A stretch of 64,000 nucleotides of DNA from Pseudoalteromonas sp. 3D05 (GTDB taxonomy: Bacteria > Pseudomonadota > Gammaproteobacteria > Enterobacterales > Alteromonadaceae): NCBI RefSeq assembly GCF_002723455.1, contig NZ_PDUS01000002.1, forward strand, positions 259,406-323,405, written 5' to 3'. The notes below the pieces were generated by a model, which saw only the letters and a list, made by a program, of their open reading frames with translations, did not search any database and was not told where the DNA came from. Shown in pieces: positions 42,065 through 51,115 of this stretch. Both the position numbers and the translations under genes were made by a program. How positions within the stretch are numbered: the stretch's first letter is position 1; the number at the start of each line of letters is the position of its first letter.

Positions 42065-42943
42065 TTATTTGTCAGATTTTGCTGAAAAAAGGTTATCTAG
42101 CGTGTTTTCGTACGAGTGATAATCTAAAAAGTCGTAAAGCTCTGCACGCGTTTGCATGTTTTCAATTTGGCTTTGTTGCGACCCTTCATTCAAAATAGCC
42201 GAGTACACATTGAGTGCTGCTTTGTTCATAGCTCTAAACGCACTTAGTGGGTAAAGCACCATTTCTACACCCACATCGCTTAACTGCTCTTTGGTGTAAA
42301 TAGGTGTTTGGCCAAACTCGGTAATGTTGGCTAAGATCGGCACGTTAATCGCTTTGCTAAATGCTTGGTAATCAGCAAGGTCGTGAACGGCTTCTGCAAA
42401 AATGGCATCGGCCCCCGCCTCAACACAGGCTGCTGCGCGGTCTATTGCTGCATTTAAACCTTCTTTTTGAAATGCATCAGTACGCGCCATAATGTAAAAA
42501 TCGCTATCGGTTTTAGCATCAACTGCCGCTTTAATACGGTCTACCATTTCAGCTTGAGTAACTATTTCTTTATTAGGGCGATGGCCACAACGCTTTTGCG
42601 CTACTTGATCTTCAATATGAAAGCCTGCTGCACCTGCTTTAGTCATTTCTTTAACGGTACGGGCAATATTAAACGCCCCGCCCCAACCTGTATCGGCATC
42701 AACTAATAATGGTAAATCGCTAGCGCCGGTAATACGGCGAATATCTTCAAGCACGTTATCAAGGCTAGTCATGCCTAAATCTGGCATACCAAATGAGGCA
42801 TTAGCCACACCCGCACCCGATAGGTAAATAGCTTGATGGCCCATTTTTTCAGCCATCATTGCGGTATACGCGTTAATAGTACCCACAACTTGTAACGGAT
42901 GGTTATTTGCAATTGCCTGTTTAAATTTTAATCCTGCTGACAT
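42065..42943 (-). CDS. prpB: Methylisocitrate lyase
   Basis: Cleaves 2-methylisocitrate to pyruvate and succinate, the last step of the cycle. The 292-residue PEP-mutase/isocitrate-lyase-fold enzyme contains [17 protein letters not shown], the catalytic KRCGH loop (Cys119) and ARTDAF. It is 114 bases downstream of the GntR regulator gene and opens the enzyme part of the operon. Confidence 0.96.
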   Translation of the reverse strand: MSAGLKFKQAIANNHPLQVVGTINAYTAMMAEKMGHQAIYLSGAGVANASFGMPDLGMTSLDNVLEDIRRITGASDLPLLVDADTGWGGAFNIARTVKEMTKAGAAGFHIEDQVAQKRCGHRPNKEIVTQAEMVDRIKAAVDAKTDSDFYIMARTDAFQKEGLNAAIDRAAACVEAGADAIFAEAVHDLADYQAFSKAINVPILANITEFGQTPIYTKEQLSDVGVEMVLYPLSAFRAMNKAALNVYSAILNEGSQQSQIENMQTRAELYDFLDYHSYENTLDNLFSAKSDK

Positions 42944-43002
42944 TGCTGTCTCCTTTGAACGGTAGCTGCTCGAGGCAGAGTTTATTTTTAAATACTTACT
43001 AT

Positions 43003-43017
43003 GACAGTTTGACTGTC
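43003..43017. promoter_or_regulatory. Inverted repeat upstream of prpB
   Basis: GACAGT-TTG-ACTGTC lies between the regulator gene and prpB. It could be an operator or a weak RNA hairpin. It does not resemble the TGTCGACA sites. Confidence 0.4.
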
Positions 43018-43057
43018 TGAATTACTGCGCAGCCTTCTTTTGAGCTGCTTTTAATAT

Positions 43058-43744
43058 CTATATTGATTTGTATCTTTCAAATTTTGCTTGGATATTGGAT
43101 TGTGATGCGTTGATATGGCGCTTCATTAGCATTTCGGCCAGCTCACCATCATGATTTTCTATGGCGTTAATAATGGCTAAATGTTCGTCAAACGCTTTCG
43201 ATACCCGTGGCCCAACCATACCCATTTGTACACGGTACATGCGAATTAGTTGGTATAAACCGTTACTTAGTAAATGAATAAGGTGCTCGTTCTTACTTGC
43301 TTTGATAATGCGGTAGTGAAAATCTAAATCGCCCGCTTCTTGATAATAAGACTCGCCCTCTTTTACTCGCTGTGTTTGTAAATGCTGGTTGAGTAGTTGT
43401 TTTAAGCTTTGCACTTCATCCGCAGCCATATTGTCGGCAGCCAATCTGCACGCTAACCCTTCAAGTGCACTACGAACTTGATATACTTCGATTAAGCGCT
43501 CTGCGGTAAGTGCCACTACTCGGCATCCTACATTGGCTTTTCGTTCAATTAGATAGCAACTCTCAAGGCGGTTCAGTGCTTCCCGAAGCGTTGCACGACT
43601 TACACCATAGCGCTTTGCCAACTCAGGCTCTGAAATTTTACTGCCTTGGGCAATACTGCCTTCAACAATCTCTCGGCGCATATCAACAAACACCTGATCC
43701 GATGCGGTAGTAATAAGCGTTTTGCTAAAAGCGTCTTGGGTCAT
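43058..43744 (-). CDS. GntR-family (FadR/FCD-type) regulator of the prp cluster
   Basis: A 228-residue regulator: N-terminal winged helix (IVEGSIAQGSKISEPELAKRYGVSRATLREALNRLE) and a C-terminal all-helical FCD ligand domain with a metal-binding-type pattern (DLDFHYRIIKAS, FDEHLAIINAIENHD). The ATG at 43744 is preferred to a TTG nine codons earlier because it has an AAGAAG ribosome site and matches family length. It is encoded directly upstream of prpB in the same direction. It probably represses the operon until propionate-derived methylcitrate is present; the effector is inferred. Confidence 0.88.
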   Translation of the reverse strand: MTQDAFSKTLITTASDQVFVDMRREIVEGSIAQGSKISEPELAKRYGVSRATLREALNRLESCYLIERKANVGCRVVALTAERLIEVYQVRSALEGLACRLAADNMAADEVQSLKQLLNQHLQTQRVKEGESYYQEAGDLDFHYRIIKASKNEHLIHLLSNGLYQLIRMYRVQMGMVGPRVSKAFDEHLAIINAIENHDGELAEMLMKRHINASQSNIQAKFERYKSI

Positions 43745-43760
43745 TGGGTACTTCTTTAAG

Positions 43761-43772
43761 ATTGTCGACAAT
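43761..43772. promoter_or_regulatory. Operator-like palindrome, site 1
   Basis: ATTGTCGACAAT, a perfect 12-bp palindrome 17 bases upstream of the regulator's start codon. It shares the TGTCGACA core with sites 2 and 3. Confidence 0.7.
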
Positions 43773-43846
43773 TTATGGTTACACTATGGTCTTTATGTGA
43801 AATAGTGTCAACCCAAAATTAACAAAAACAGGGCTTAAAACCAATT

Positions 43847-43858
43847 ATTGTCGACATA
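43847..43858. promoter_or_regulatory. Operator-like palindrome, site 2
   Basis: ATTGTCGACATA, with the same TGTCGACA core, 86 bases from site 1. Confidence 0.7.
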
Positions 43859-43908
43859 AATAAAGTAAATACTACTTCAAACACCTAAAGGTTAGATTTT
43901 AACCGCTA

Positions 43909-43920
43909 AGTGTCGACAAG
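43909..43920. promoter_or_regulatory. Operator-like palindrome, site 3
   Basis: AGTGTCGACAAG, with the same TGTCGACA core, 62 bases from site 2 and about 80 bases before rsmF. Confidence 0.65.
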
Positions 43921-43999
43921 TCTTGAGTCTAAATTTATGTTTATAGGTGTACGGTGAAAATGATAGAATACACCTTTATTTTTCTTCGCGAGCATAGCC

Positions 44000-45436
44000 T
44001 TGAACGCCAACACGTTTATTCCTCAACACTTTATAGATGACGTAGCTAGCTACTTACCTGCGCACCTAACACTAGCTGACTTTATTAACGCGTGTCGTAA
44101 GCCACTTCGTAAGTCCGTACGTGTTAATACATTAAAAATGTCGGTTGAAGAGTTTAAACTCGCGGCAAAACAAAAAGGCTGGCAATTAACTCAAATTCCT
44201 TGGTGTGAAGAGGGTTTTTGGCTAGAGCGCCCAGAAAATGAAGAAAATGCCCTTGCCCTTGGTAATACTGACTTACATTTAAGCGGCGCAATGTATGTAC
44301 AAGAAGCCAGCTCAATGCTACCCCCTATGGCACTTAAACAGTCACTTCTTGATGCCGCCCATGTACTCGACATGGCCTCAGCACCTGGCTCAAAAACATC
44401 ACAATTAGCGGCACTAATGAATAACCAGGGGGTTCTCGTTGCCAATGAGCTATCGTCATCTCGTTTAAAAGTGCTCAGTGCTACGTTAAAGCGTATGGGT
44501 GTGGGTAATTGTGCCCTTTCACATTTTGATGGCGTTGTATTTGGTGATTACATGTTCGAGTGTTTTGACAGCATATTGCTAGATGCGCCATGCTCTGGTG
44601 AAGGCACAGTACGTAAAGACGCTGATGCTTTAAAGAATTGGTCAATCGAGTCCAATATTGATATTGCTAAAGTGCAAAAAGCGTTGATAAAGAGTGCTTT
44701 TTACGCACTTAAACCTGGCGGCACGCTAGTATATTCTACCTGCACCTTAACCCCGCTTGAAAACCAACAAGTGTGTGATTACCTACTTGAACAATTTCCT
44801 GATTCTATTGAAGTTCAAAGCCTAGCCAACTTATTTCCAAATGCAGAGCAAGCAACCACTGAAGAAGGTTATTTGCACGTTTGGCCGCAAACGTTCGACA
44901 GCGAAGGCTTTTTTATTGCTAAGTTTAAAAAGGTGGCAAGTGTTGATAACCCGAATCAAAAAATAAAAAAAGGGGCTTTCCCCTTTCAGTCATTTGATAA
45001 AAAAGTCAGCCAGAATTTTATCACGGCTATAAAAAAGCAGTTTGGTATAAGTTCACTACCTGGGACCTTGATGCAGCGTGATAAAGAGCTTTGGTTATTC
45101 CCTGACGGGTTTAACGAAATTGAAGATAAAATCAAATATTCACGCTTAGGAATTCAGTTAGGTATGATCCATAAAAACGGTGTACGGCTAACGCACGAAT
45201 TTGCCACTGTGTTCGGTGGACATTGTGTTAAAAATACCTATGCCTTATCTGATCAGCAAGCAAACGACTACTTCCAAGGTAAAGATATTCGCTTAGCTGA
45301 GGTAACAAACGCAACCGATGAGGTGGTATTAACTTTGTGTGGTTGCCCCATTGGCTTAGGTAAATGGCAAAAAAACAAAATTAAGAACTCACTACCACGA
45401 GATTTGGTACATAATAGTCAACTAATCATTTGGTAG
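44000..45436 (+). CDS. rsmF: 16S rRNA (cytosine-1407-C5)-methyltransferase RsmF
   Basis: Methylates C1407 in 16S rRNA in the 30S subunit. The 478-residue protein has the N-terminal [25 protein letters not shown]-binding [17 protein letters not shown], catalytic [15 protein letters not shown] and [21 protein letters not shown]-terminal RNA-binding extension matches the E. coli YebU length (479). The start is a TTG at 44000 (MNANTF), since no ATG lies close to the conserved beginning. Confidence 0.93.
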   Translation: MNANTFIPQHFIDDVASYLPAHLTLADFINACRKPLRKSVRVNTLKMSVEEFKLAAKQKGWQLTQIPWCEEGFWLERPENEENALALGNTDLHLSGAMYVQEASSMLPPMALKQSLLDAAHVLDMASAPGSKTSQLAALMNNQGVLVANELSSSRLKVLSATLKRMGVGNCALSHFDGVVFGDYMFECFDSILLDAPCSGEGTVRKDADALKNWSIESNIDIAKVQKALIKSAFYALKPGGTLVYSTCTLTPLENQQVCDYLLEQFPDSIEVQSLANLFPNAEQATTEEGYLHVWPQTFDSEGFFIAKFKKVASVDNPNQKIKKGAFPFQSFDKKVSQNFITAIKKQFGISSLPGTLMQRDKELWLFPDGFNEIEDKIKYSRLGIQLGMIHKNGVRLTHEFATVFGGHCVKNTYALSDQQANDYFQGKDIRLAEVTNATDEVVLTLCGCPIGLGKWQKNKIKNSLPRDLVHNSQLIIW

Positions 45437-45550
45437 GCATAAGCTGTGAGTAAGTTGATTATAAATTATGCATTAAAATTCAAATTAGCTTATTTTTCAA
45501 CCAAGCCATTGTTTTTAAAACAGTATAAAAATCCAACAATTATTGGGGGT

Positions 45551-45580
45551 TTTTACATTTGTTAACTACACTTACTAATA
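45551..45580 (+). promoter_or_regulatory. Putative promoter of the small RNA candidate
   Basis: TTTACA (45551-45556), an 18-base spacer, and TAATAC (45575-45580). Confidence 0.45.
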
Positions 45581-45585
45581 CTTTC

Positions 45586-45690
45586 TACTTCTCCCTTAAC
45601 GAATAGAAGGTGCTTTTTAAAGTTAGCGCAGGCTCGCCAAGAGCCACCCCTAAGCCCAGAACAATGCGGATTCGTTCTGGGCATTTTTTT
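45586..45690 (+). ncRNA. Candidate small RNA, about 105 nt
   Basis: Three consecutive hairpins: CTTCT / AGAAG (45587-45609), GGCTC-GCCAA-GAGCC (45631-45645), and a terminator stem GCCCAGAAC / GTTCTGGGC (45654-45682) followed by ATTTTTTT. A promoter-like pair sits at the right distance upstream. rsmF ends 150 bases earlier, so this is unlikely to be only its terminator. I recognise no known RNA family. Confidence 0.5.
45654..45690 (+). terminator. Strong intrinsic terminator
   Basis: A nine-base-pair stem GCCCAGAAC / GTTCTGGGC followed by a seven-T run. It ends the candidate small RNA or an extended rsmF transcript. Confidence 0.9.
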
Positions 45691-45763
45691 GACTTAAATA
45701 TCCTTAAGTAGTATTTCTTTCACCCAATTAATTTGTTTCCATAAAAGAAAAAAGGAAACAAAT

Positions 45764-46576
45764 ATGTTTAAAAAGTTACTCTTAATATCCTCTGCACTTT
45801 TTTGTGTTAATAGTGTAGCCGCCGCAAATAACTATGTTGGCTTTAAATACCCTAATCAAGCCCAAAACGCGATTAGCATCACGTTTGATGATGCCCGCCA
45901 CAGCCAAGTTGACACAGGTTTAGCAATTTTAGATGAGCATAATGTAAAAGCCACGTTTTATGTGTCACCTTTTAATGTCAAAGAGCGGCTTAAAAAATGG
46001 AAAAAAGCAGTGGCCTCTGAACACGAAATTGCCAATCATACAAGTTCACATTTATGCACAGGTAATTTTGAATGGTTACGACAACAAAACCTTTCCCTTG
46101 AACAAACCACATTAAAATGGCTAGCAAAAGACATCCTCGATGCGCAAGTATATATAAAGGCTAATTTAGGGGTTACTCCTCGCGCATTCGCCTACCCCTG
46201 CGGTAACACCTTTGTTGGCCGTGGTATAAACACGCAAAGCTATGTTCCGCTGATAGCAAAACACTTTGATACCGGCCGTACTTGGCTAGATGAAACAGCA
46301 AACAACCCAAATTTCACCGACTTTGCTCAATTAACGAGTCTGAAAATTGATGGCCTGCGTTTTGATGAAATCATAGCAATGTTAGAGCAACTTCGAGGTA
46401 ATAACAGCTGGTTGATTCTAGCAGGTCATGAGATAGGTGAAGGCGACCAATACACCACTGATAAAAAAGTGCTTGAGCAACTAATTCGCCATATCAAAGA
46501 CCCTAAGAATGGCTATTGGTTAGGCACAGTGAGCGAAGTTGCTGATTATATTAAACAGCACAGAGATGAGGTTTAA
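45764..46576 (+). CDS. Secreted polysaccharide deacetylase-family protein
   Basis: A 270-residue protein with a signal peptide (residues 1-20, ending AAA) and a NodB-homology domain: SITFDDARHS (catalytic and metal Asp), ANHTSSH (metal His pair, HxxxH) and AYPCGNTF. This is the family that removes N- or O-acetyl groups from chitin oligomers, peptidoglycan or exopolysaccharide. The export signal fits a periplasmic or extracellular role; the substrate is unknown. It converges on the PhoD-like gene with a four-base overlap. Confidence 0.85.
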   Translation: MFKKLLLISSALFCVNSVAAANNYVGFKYPNQAQNAISITFDDARHSQVDTGLAILDEHNVKATFYVSPFNVKERLKKWKKAVASEHEIANHTSSHLCTGNFEWLRQQNLSLEQTTLKWLAKDILDAQVYIKANLGVTPRAFAYPCGNTFVGRGINTQSYVPLIAKHFDTGRTWLDETANNPNFTDFAQLTSLKIDGLRFDEIIAMLEQLRGNNSWLILAGHEIGEGDQYTTDKKVLEQLIRHIKDPKNGYWLGTVSEVADYIKQHRDEV

Positions 46577-48423
46577 TGCTCTAAATCGAATTCTGTGATA
46601 TGACCATCACCATGAATGAGCTCATATTTATCAAGGTTACCTTGCTCTAAGCTAATTAAGCTTATTGCGGAGTCGCTTACTAAATACTTTTGACCCTCGC
46701 CTACTGTTTGGTGTTTATCAACTTCCATTTGCCAGCGTTTGGTAAAAAAGTTGAGAGGGCTTTTTGGCGCATATAGAATTGAATCGAGCTTATCGAGAAT
46801 ATTAATTAACTTACGCGGGAATTCATTTTTAATCCCGCTGGCAGTGAGCTGCCAAATTCGGTTAGGGTGTTTGCCAAAACGCTTTTGCACTGAAAAACAA
46901 AATGAGTAATGAACGTCGCCTGATAAAATAAGCGTTTCTTTGGGTGTGTCGTCGCGGCGAAAGGTATCCAGCAGCTTCTTCGCCGAGCCTTCATGTGCCA
47001 TCCAGTTCTCAACATCAACAAGTAAGGGCTGGCCGCAGATATTAAACATTGCTTGAATAGCTTCTATCGATTTAACCCCAAAAACCGGCGCAGGCGACAC
47101 GATAATCACTTGCTCATGAGTTAATAAGCTGTCTTCAAGCTCAACTAAGCGCTCCCAATCCAATAAGCCTGAAGGCTCATTAAAGTTTTGCTCATTGCGC
47201 CAACGATGGGTGCGCGTATCGAGCACCACGACTTTAGGCACGGTATTGAGCTCATAATGCCAATGATTAAACTCTAAAATGGTTTTATCAAAGGCTTGAA
47301 ATTGCCAGAGCTTATCCTTAGTAAAGCTTTGTTGAAATGATGTAAGAAGGCTCTTAGTTTTATGCCCTGCATCGTTACCAAACCCTTGAAATAGCCAATA
47401 ACTAATTAAACCATTATTAACAATTCGCCTACTTACTGGGTGCTGGTAGATAACTTGCTCCCACCCTGCGGTTAGGTTCCAATCATCGGTTACATCATGA
47501 TCATCAAACATCATAAAGCTAGGTATGTTGGCAAATAAAACTTGTGCGTCATTCAAGCCGTCTTTAAAAACTGATAAGGCCGCTTTCTCAGTATCGAATA
47601 TTTGTTGGCACTTTGTTGTGCTAGCTTGATAGTGAATGCTCTCAAAATCAGCTAACTGCCAAACTGACGGACTAAAGTTTAATAAGTAAAGCGCAATAAA
47701 CTCTTCAAAAAAAACGAGGTGGTTATCTGCTTTTAAACTTGAAAAATGTGGGACATCTTTTTTCAGCCAATACCCTACCCCAATTTTATTGCGTTTCTGC
47801 CACGGTACTTTGGGCAAATATAAATGGCGCTGGTATAGCTGTTGATGTAAATCTTCAGGTAACTCTATATCAAGCGGTTGCTCTTTATAAATACCCAACA
47901 CATCGATTAAGCGCGAGATTGCGATTAGCATGGCGCCGGCCACATCATCGGCATAAACTTGATCCCCCGATAGCAGTAAAATATCGGCGCCTATTTTATT
48001 CTCACTACGCTTAGCTTGTACAAAGTCATTAGCTGCAACGAGGCTGTCTTTTGCTGGGTGATGTGGGTTTCTACACGAGCCGTGCAAAATTTGGCTTAGC
48101 GTATTGGGAACTGCAAATTCTGGGGTCGCTTTATTGGGGTAGCAAAAAGCGCTGAGATCAATTTCTTTGTCGTTATCAAACAATCGGTAACTAATTAACT
48201 CATCAAAAGGAAATTCAATACCGATAGGTTTTATAATAACGAAATGTAAGAATAACTGCTCCCCTAAACGAACAGGCTCATGTTCACAATAGGTATCATA
48301 ATGAGCAATTTCGATACGACAGTTAATTGGGCGAGAGGTTGCAAATTGAATGCAAACCTCATTTATATCAGCGCGGCGCACCATTGGCCCCATTAAAAGT
48401 AGAGGAAGTGGTGCTTGGCTCAT
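46573..48423 (-). CDS. PhoD-like metallophosphatase (alkaline phosphatase D family)
   Basis: A 616-residue protein with metallophosphoesterase motifs in order: GSCRNPHHPAKDSL, LLSGDQVYADDVAGAML, MMFDDHDVTDDWN and LILSGDVHYSFCF. No Sec or Tat signal peptide is visible, unlike classic PhoD, so it appears cytoplasmic. It is last in the tmk-holB-pilZ-tatD string, six bases after tatD. The substrate is unknown; phosphodiester or phosphomonoester hydrolysis is inferred from the family. Confidence 0.82.
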   Translation of the reverse strand: MSQAPLPLLLMGPMVRRADINEVCIQFATSRPINCRIEIAHYDTYCEHEPVRLGEQLFLHFVIIKPIGIEFPFDELISYRLFDNDKEIDLSAFCYPNKATPEFAVPNTLSQILHGSCRNPHHPAKDSLVAANDFVQAKRSENKIGADILLLSGDQVYADDVAGAMLIAISRLIDVLGIYKEQPLDIELPEDLHQQLYQRHLYLPKVPWQKRNKIGVGYWLKKDVPHFSSLKADNHLVFFEEFIALYLLNFSPSVWQLADFESIHYQASTTKCQQIFDTEKAALSVFKDGLNDAQVLFANIPSFMMFDDHDVTDDWNLTAGWEQVIYQHPVSRRIVNNGLISYWLFQGFGNDAGHKTKSLLTSFQQSFTKDKLWQFQAFDKTILEFNHWHYELNTVPKVVVLDTRTHRWRNEQNFNEPSGLLDWERLVELEDSLLTHEQVIIVSPAPVFGVKSIEAIQAMFNICGQPLLVDVENWMAHEGSAKKLLDTFRRDDTPKETLILSGDVHYSFCFSVQKRFGKHPNRIWQLTASGIKNEFPRKLINILDKLDSILYAPKSPLNFFTKRWQMEVDKHQTVGEGQKYLVSDSAISLISLEQGNLDKYELIHGDGHITEFDLEH

Positions 48424-48429
48424 AAAGTG

Positions 48430-49209
48430 TTAACCCTGCTTTGCTAAATTGAATAAAGAATAGAAGTTGGCTGTGGTCGCAGTTGCGAGCTCTTTATAAC
48501 TAATTCCTTTAAGTTCACTGATATAATAAGCCACATCTTGCACATACGCGGGCTGATTAGTTTTACCACGATAAGGCACTGGCGCAAGATAAGGTGAATC
48601 TGTTTCGATAAGAAGCCTATCAAGTGGTATTTGTTTAACGACGTCTTTAAGCTCGACAGCATTTTTGAAGGTGACAATGCCGGAAATAGAAATATAAAAA
48701 CCTAAATCGATGGCTTTTTTGGCCATGTCCCAGTCTTCAGTAAAGCAATGTAAAACACCACCGCATTTTTCAGCGTTGTGCTCACGCATTAAATTAATCG
48801 TGTCTTCGCGGGCATCACGGGTGTGGATAATTAGTGGTTTTTGTAATTGATTTGCCACCTCAATATGGCCAACAAAGCTCTCTTGCTGAATTTTATGCGT
48901 GTCTTTTGCGTAATAATAGTCAAGCCCAGTTTCGCCAATCGCAACCACTTTGTCGTGACTAGCTAAATCAATTAAGCGCTGCTTATCAAGGGCATCTTTT
49001 TGATCAAGTGGGTGTACACCGCACGAGGCCGATACATCGTTATAATCTTTAATTTTATCAAGCATGCTCGGAAACTGATCTAACGTGACACTCACACATA
49101 AAAAGTGCTCTACTTGTTTAGCGCGTGCGCTATCAAGTACTTGGTCTAGGTTTAAATCGAGTTTATCAAAATCAAGTCGGTCTAAATGGCAATGAGAATC
49201 TACAATCAC
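48430..49209 (-). CDS. TatD-family metal-dependent hydrolase (YcfH type)
   Basis: A 259-residue TIM-barrel deoxyribonuclease-like enzyme with metal ligands in DSHCHLDRLDFD, GETGLDYYYAK, IIHTRDA, LHCFTEDW and ETDSPYLAPVPYRGK. Position after holB and the PilZ gene corresponds to E. coli ycfH. TatD proteins show 3'-5' exonuclease or D-aminoacyl-type activities; the specific role here is unknown. Confidence 0.93.
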   Translation of the reverse strand: MIVDSHCHLDRLDFDKLDLNLDQVLDSARAKQVEHFLCVSVTLDQFPSMLDKIKDYNDVSASCGVHPLDQKDALDKQRLIDLASHDKVVAIGETGLDYYYAKDTHKIQQESFVGHIEVANQLQKPLIIHTRDAREDTINLMREHNAEKCGGVLHCFTEDWDMAKKAIDLGFYISISGIVTFKNAVELKDVVKQIPLDRLLIETDSPYLAPVPYRGKTNQPAYVQDVAYYISELKGISYKELATATTANFYSLFNLAKQG

Positions 49210-49221
49210 GGTTACTGCTTA

Positions 49222-49548
49222 CTACATGGTATAAGTTGGATTACCAGAGTTTAACATAGTCCCTAGTAGTTTTTCGATCTTCGCATTAAGGTTAGTTTTA
49301 TCATCTAAAAAACTAATGCCTATGCCTGGTGGGTTCGAACTTTGTGCGCCTTGTGGTGTGATCCAGGTTACTTTACCTGTTATTACATCATCTTCAAGAG
49401 CATCGGGTAATGTTACTTTTAATGCCAATGAGTGGCCCATTTCGTAACGCATATTGGTACGTACAAATAAACCGCCCGTTTTGAGGTATGGCATGTAGCA
49501 ACGGTATAGCTCATCTAAATCTTCAAAGTCAACAAGTAACTCTTGCAT
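49222..49548 (-). CDS. PilZ-domain protein
   Basis: A 108-residue protein consisting of a single PilZ domain (YLKTGGLFVRTNMRYEMGHSLALKVTLP and VTWITPQGAQSSNPPGIGISFLDD). The classic c-di-GMP motif RxxxR is not evident near the N terminus, so it resembles PilZ of type IV pilus assembly, which does not bind c-di-GMP. Its place between holB and tatD is the conserved position of pilZ in Pseudomonas and relatives. Confidence 0.88.
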   Translation of the reverse strand: MQELLVDFEDLDELYRCYMPYLKTGGLFVRTNMRYEMGHSLALKVTLPDALEDDVITGKVTWITPQGAQSSNPPGIGISFLDDKTNLNAKIEKLLGTMLNSGNPTYTM

Positions 49549-49566
49549 AAAACATCCTAATTATTG

Positions 49567-50454
49567 TTATCTACGAAGTGAATACGCTAACTTCGAAACA
49601 GCTAAAGACAAATTGAGTCCTAACACTTGAGTACAATTTTGATAAAAATCGTTTAAAGAATTTTGCGCCTGTTGATACGCATCAAATTCCATGCCAGCGA
49701 TTAATTGCTGCTTTAGTTGCTCTGTCAAAAATAAACAAAAAACTCGAACCAGATCGTTATCTTTACTAATAATATCCACTAACGCACTGAAATTATGACC
49801 TTGTTTTAGCTCAGTTGCAAATTTATAGAGTTGGTCAATTGTTTCTAGTTGATCCTTTTGCTGCCATGTTTGCACTAACAAAGGTTGTTGAAAAAACAGG
49901 TGAAGCCATGGATAGTCAATAATTTGTAACGATGCTAGCCAATGTTTGGCCTCCTGAGCTTCGCCAACCTGGACATCGATTCTAGTACAGCGACTTAAAA
50001 TTGTTGCTGGCAGTTGTGATGCTGCATTAGTCGTTAATAATAAAAAACGCTGTGAACTTGGCTCTTCAAGCGTCTTTAATAAGGCATTTGCTGCGGCTGT
50101 GGTCATTTTGTGGCAATCTTTTATGATCACCACTTTATTGCCGTTTTGCGCAGCTGAATGACTCATAAAGTGGCTCACCGTACGAATATCATCAACGCCA
50201 ATACTCTGCCCATCAATTACCACATTAAATTTGTCGGGGTGTGTGCCCGCTTGATTCAACTGACAGCTCTTACATTGCCCACAAGGTTGAACACCGCTTG
50301 GGTGTTGGCATAATAATGCATTTGCAAGTTGTTCAACTAAGGCTGTTTTACCAACACCTTGTTGGCCATTAAATAATTGACCATGATGAAACCGCCCAGC
50401 AGCAAAGCTGGTACTAAGTTGTTGTTCAATATTGTTCAGCCATGGGTAAGTCAT
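49567..50454 (-). CDS. holB: DNA polymerase III delta' subunit
   Basis: A clamp-loader subunit of the replicative polymerase. The 295-residue AAA+ protein has the P-loop GQQGVGKTALV, a zinc module (CQHPSGVQPCGQCKSCQL), LLKTLEEPSSQRFLLLTTN and the arginine-finger SRC motif in TILSRCTRID. It is slightly short compared with E. coli HolB (334). It overlaps closely with tmk (one-base gap), a conserved pairing. Confidence 0.93.
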   Translation of the reverse strand: MTYPWLNNIEQQLSTSFAAGRFHHGQLFNGQQGVGKTALVEQLANALLCQHPSGVQPCGQCKSCQLNQAGTHPDKFNVVIDGQSIGVDDIRTVSHFMSHSAAQNGNKVVIIKDCHKMTTAAANALLKTLEEPSSQRFLLLTTNAASQLPATILSRCTRIDVQVGEAQEAKHWLASLQIIDYPWLHLFFQQPLLVQTWQQKDQLETIDQLYKFATELKQGHNFSALVDIISKDNDLVRVFCLFLTEQLKQQLIAGMEFDAYQQAQNSLNDFYQNCTQVLGLNLSLAVSKLAYSLRR

Positions 50455-50455
50455 A

Positions 50456-51082
50456 TTAATTATTACTTTGTAAAAACTGCTCTAACACCGCAATGATATC
50501 ATTATGAACTTGCGCCATTGTTTGATTTGCATTGACGGTTTTAATAGAGTCATCACTATTTGCTAGCGCTAGGTAGCGTGCACGAGTGCGTTCAAAAAAA
50601 CCCAGTGCTTCTTGCTCAATTCTATCTAGTTCTCCACGGCCTTTTGCTCGCGCTAAACCAATTGACGGCTCAATATCTAAGTAGATTGTTAAGTCAGGTT
50701 TTAGCCCTTTTAAAACGATATCAGAGAGTGCTTTTAAGGTTGTTTGTTCGATTTCGCGCCCACCACCTTGGTAAGCTTGTGATGATAAGTCATGACGGTC
50801 GCCAAGCACCCACTGATCATTATCAAGCGCAGGGCGGATAACATTATTAACTAACTGAGAACGTGCGGCATACATGATCAACAATTCAGTTTCGCTTGCT
50901 ATCGTCTCTTGGTGATTGGCTTTTACCAAACTACGAAGTTGCTCAGCAAGCGGTGTTCCTCCTGGCTCTCGCACATTGACAAAATCAACATTATGCTGGG
51001 TTAAAAACTGCTGACAAATTGAAATAGCAGTTGATTTACCCGCTCCTTCTAGCCCTTCGATCACAATAAATTTTGCTGTCAT
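50456..51082 (-). CDS. tmk: Thymidylate kinase
   Basis: Phosphorylates dTMP to dTDP for DNA synthesis. The 208-residue product has P-loop [12 protein letters not shown], the DRH-type motif [30 protein letters not shown] and [24 protein letters not shown] (lid). It lies in the standard pabC-mltG-tmk-holB order. Confidence 0.96.
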   Translation of the reverse strand: MTAKFIVIEGLEGAGKSTAISICQQFLTQHNVDFVNVREPGGTPLAEQLRSLVKANHQETIASETELLIMYAARSQLVNNVIRPALDNDQWVLGDRHDLSSQAYQGGGREIEQTTLKALSDIVLKGLKPDLTIYLDIEPSIGLARAKGRGELDRIEQEALGFFERTRARYLALANSDDSIKTVNANQTMAQVHNDIIAVLEQFLQSNN

Positions 51083-51115
51083 GGTATCTCTTTTAATTAT
51101 TCAGATTGCAACTGT

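Larger units (their letters stand above)
45437..45763. other. Intergenic region rsmF-deacetylase containing an RNA candidate
   Basis: This 327-base gap has no convincing protein. It carries a promoter-like pair and a strongly structured segment ending in an intrinsic terminator, listed separately. An AGGA-type ribosome site precedes the next gene. Confidence 0.6.

Noticed and set aside
46573..48423. Exported alkaline phosphatase PhoD
   Set aside because: No Sec or Tat signal peptide is present, so only the family fold is claimed.
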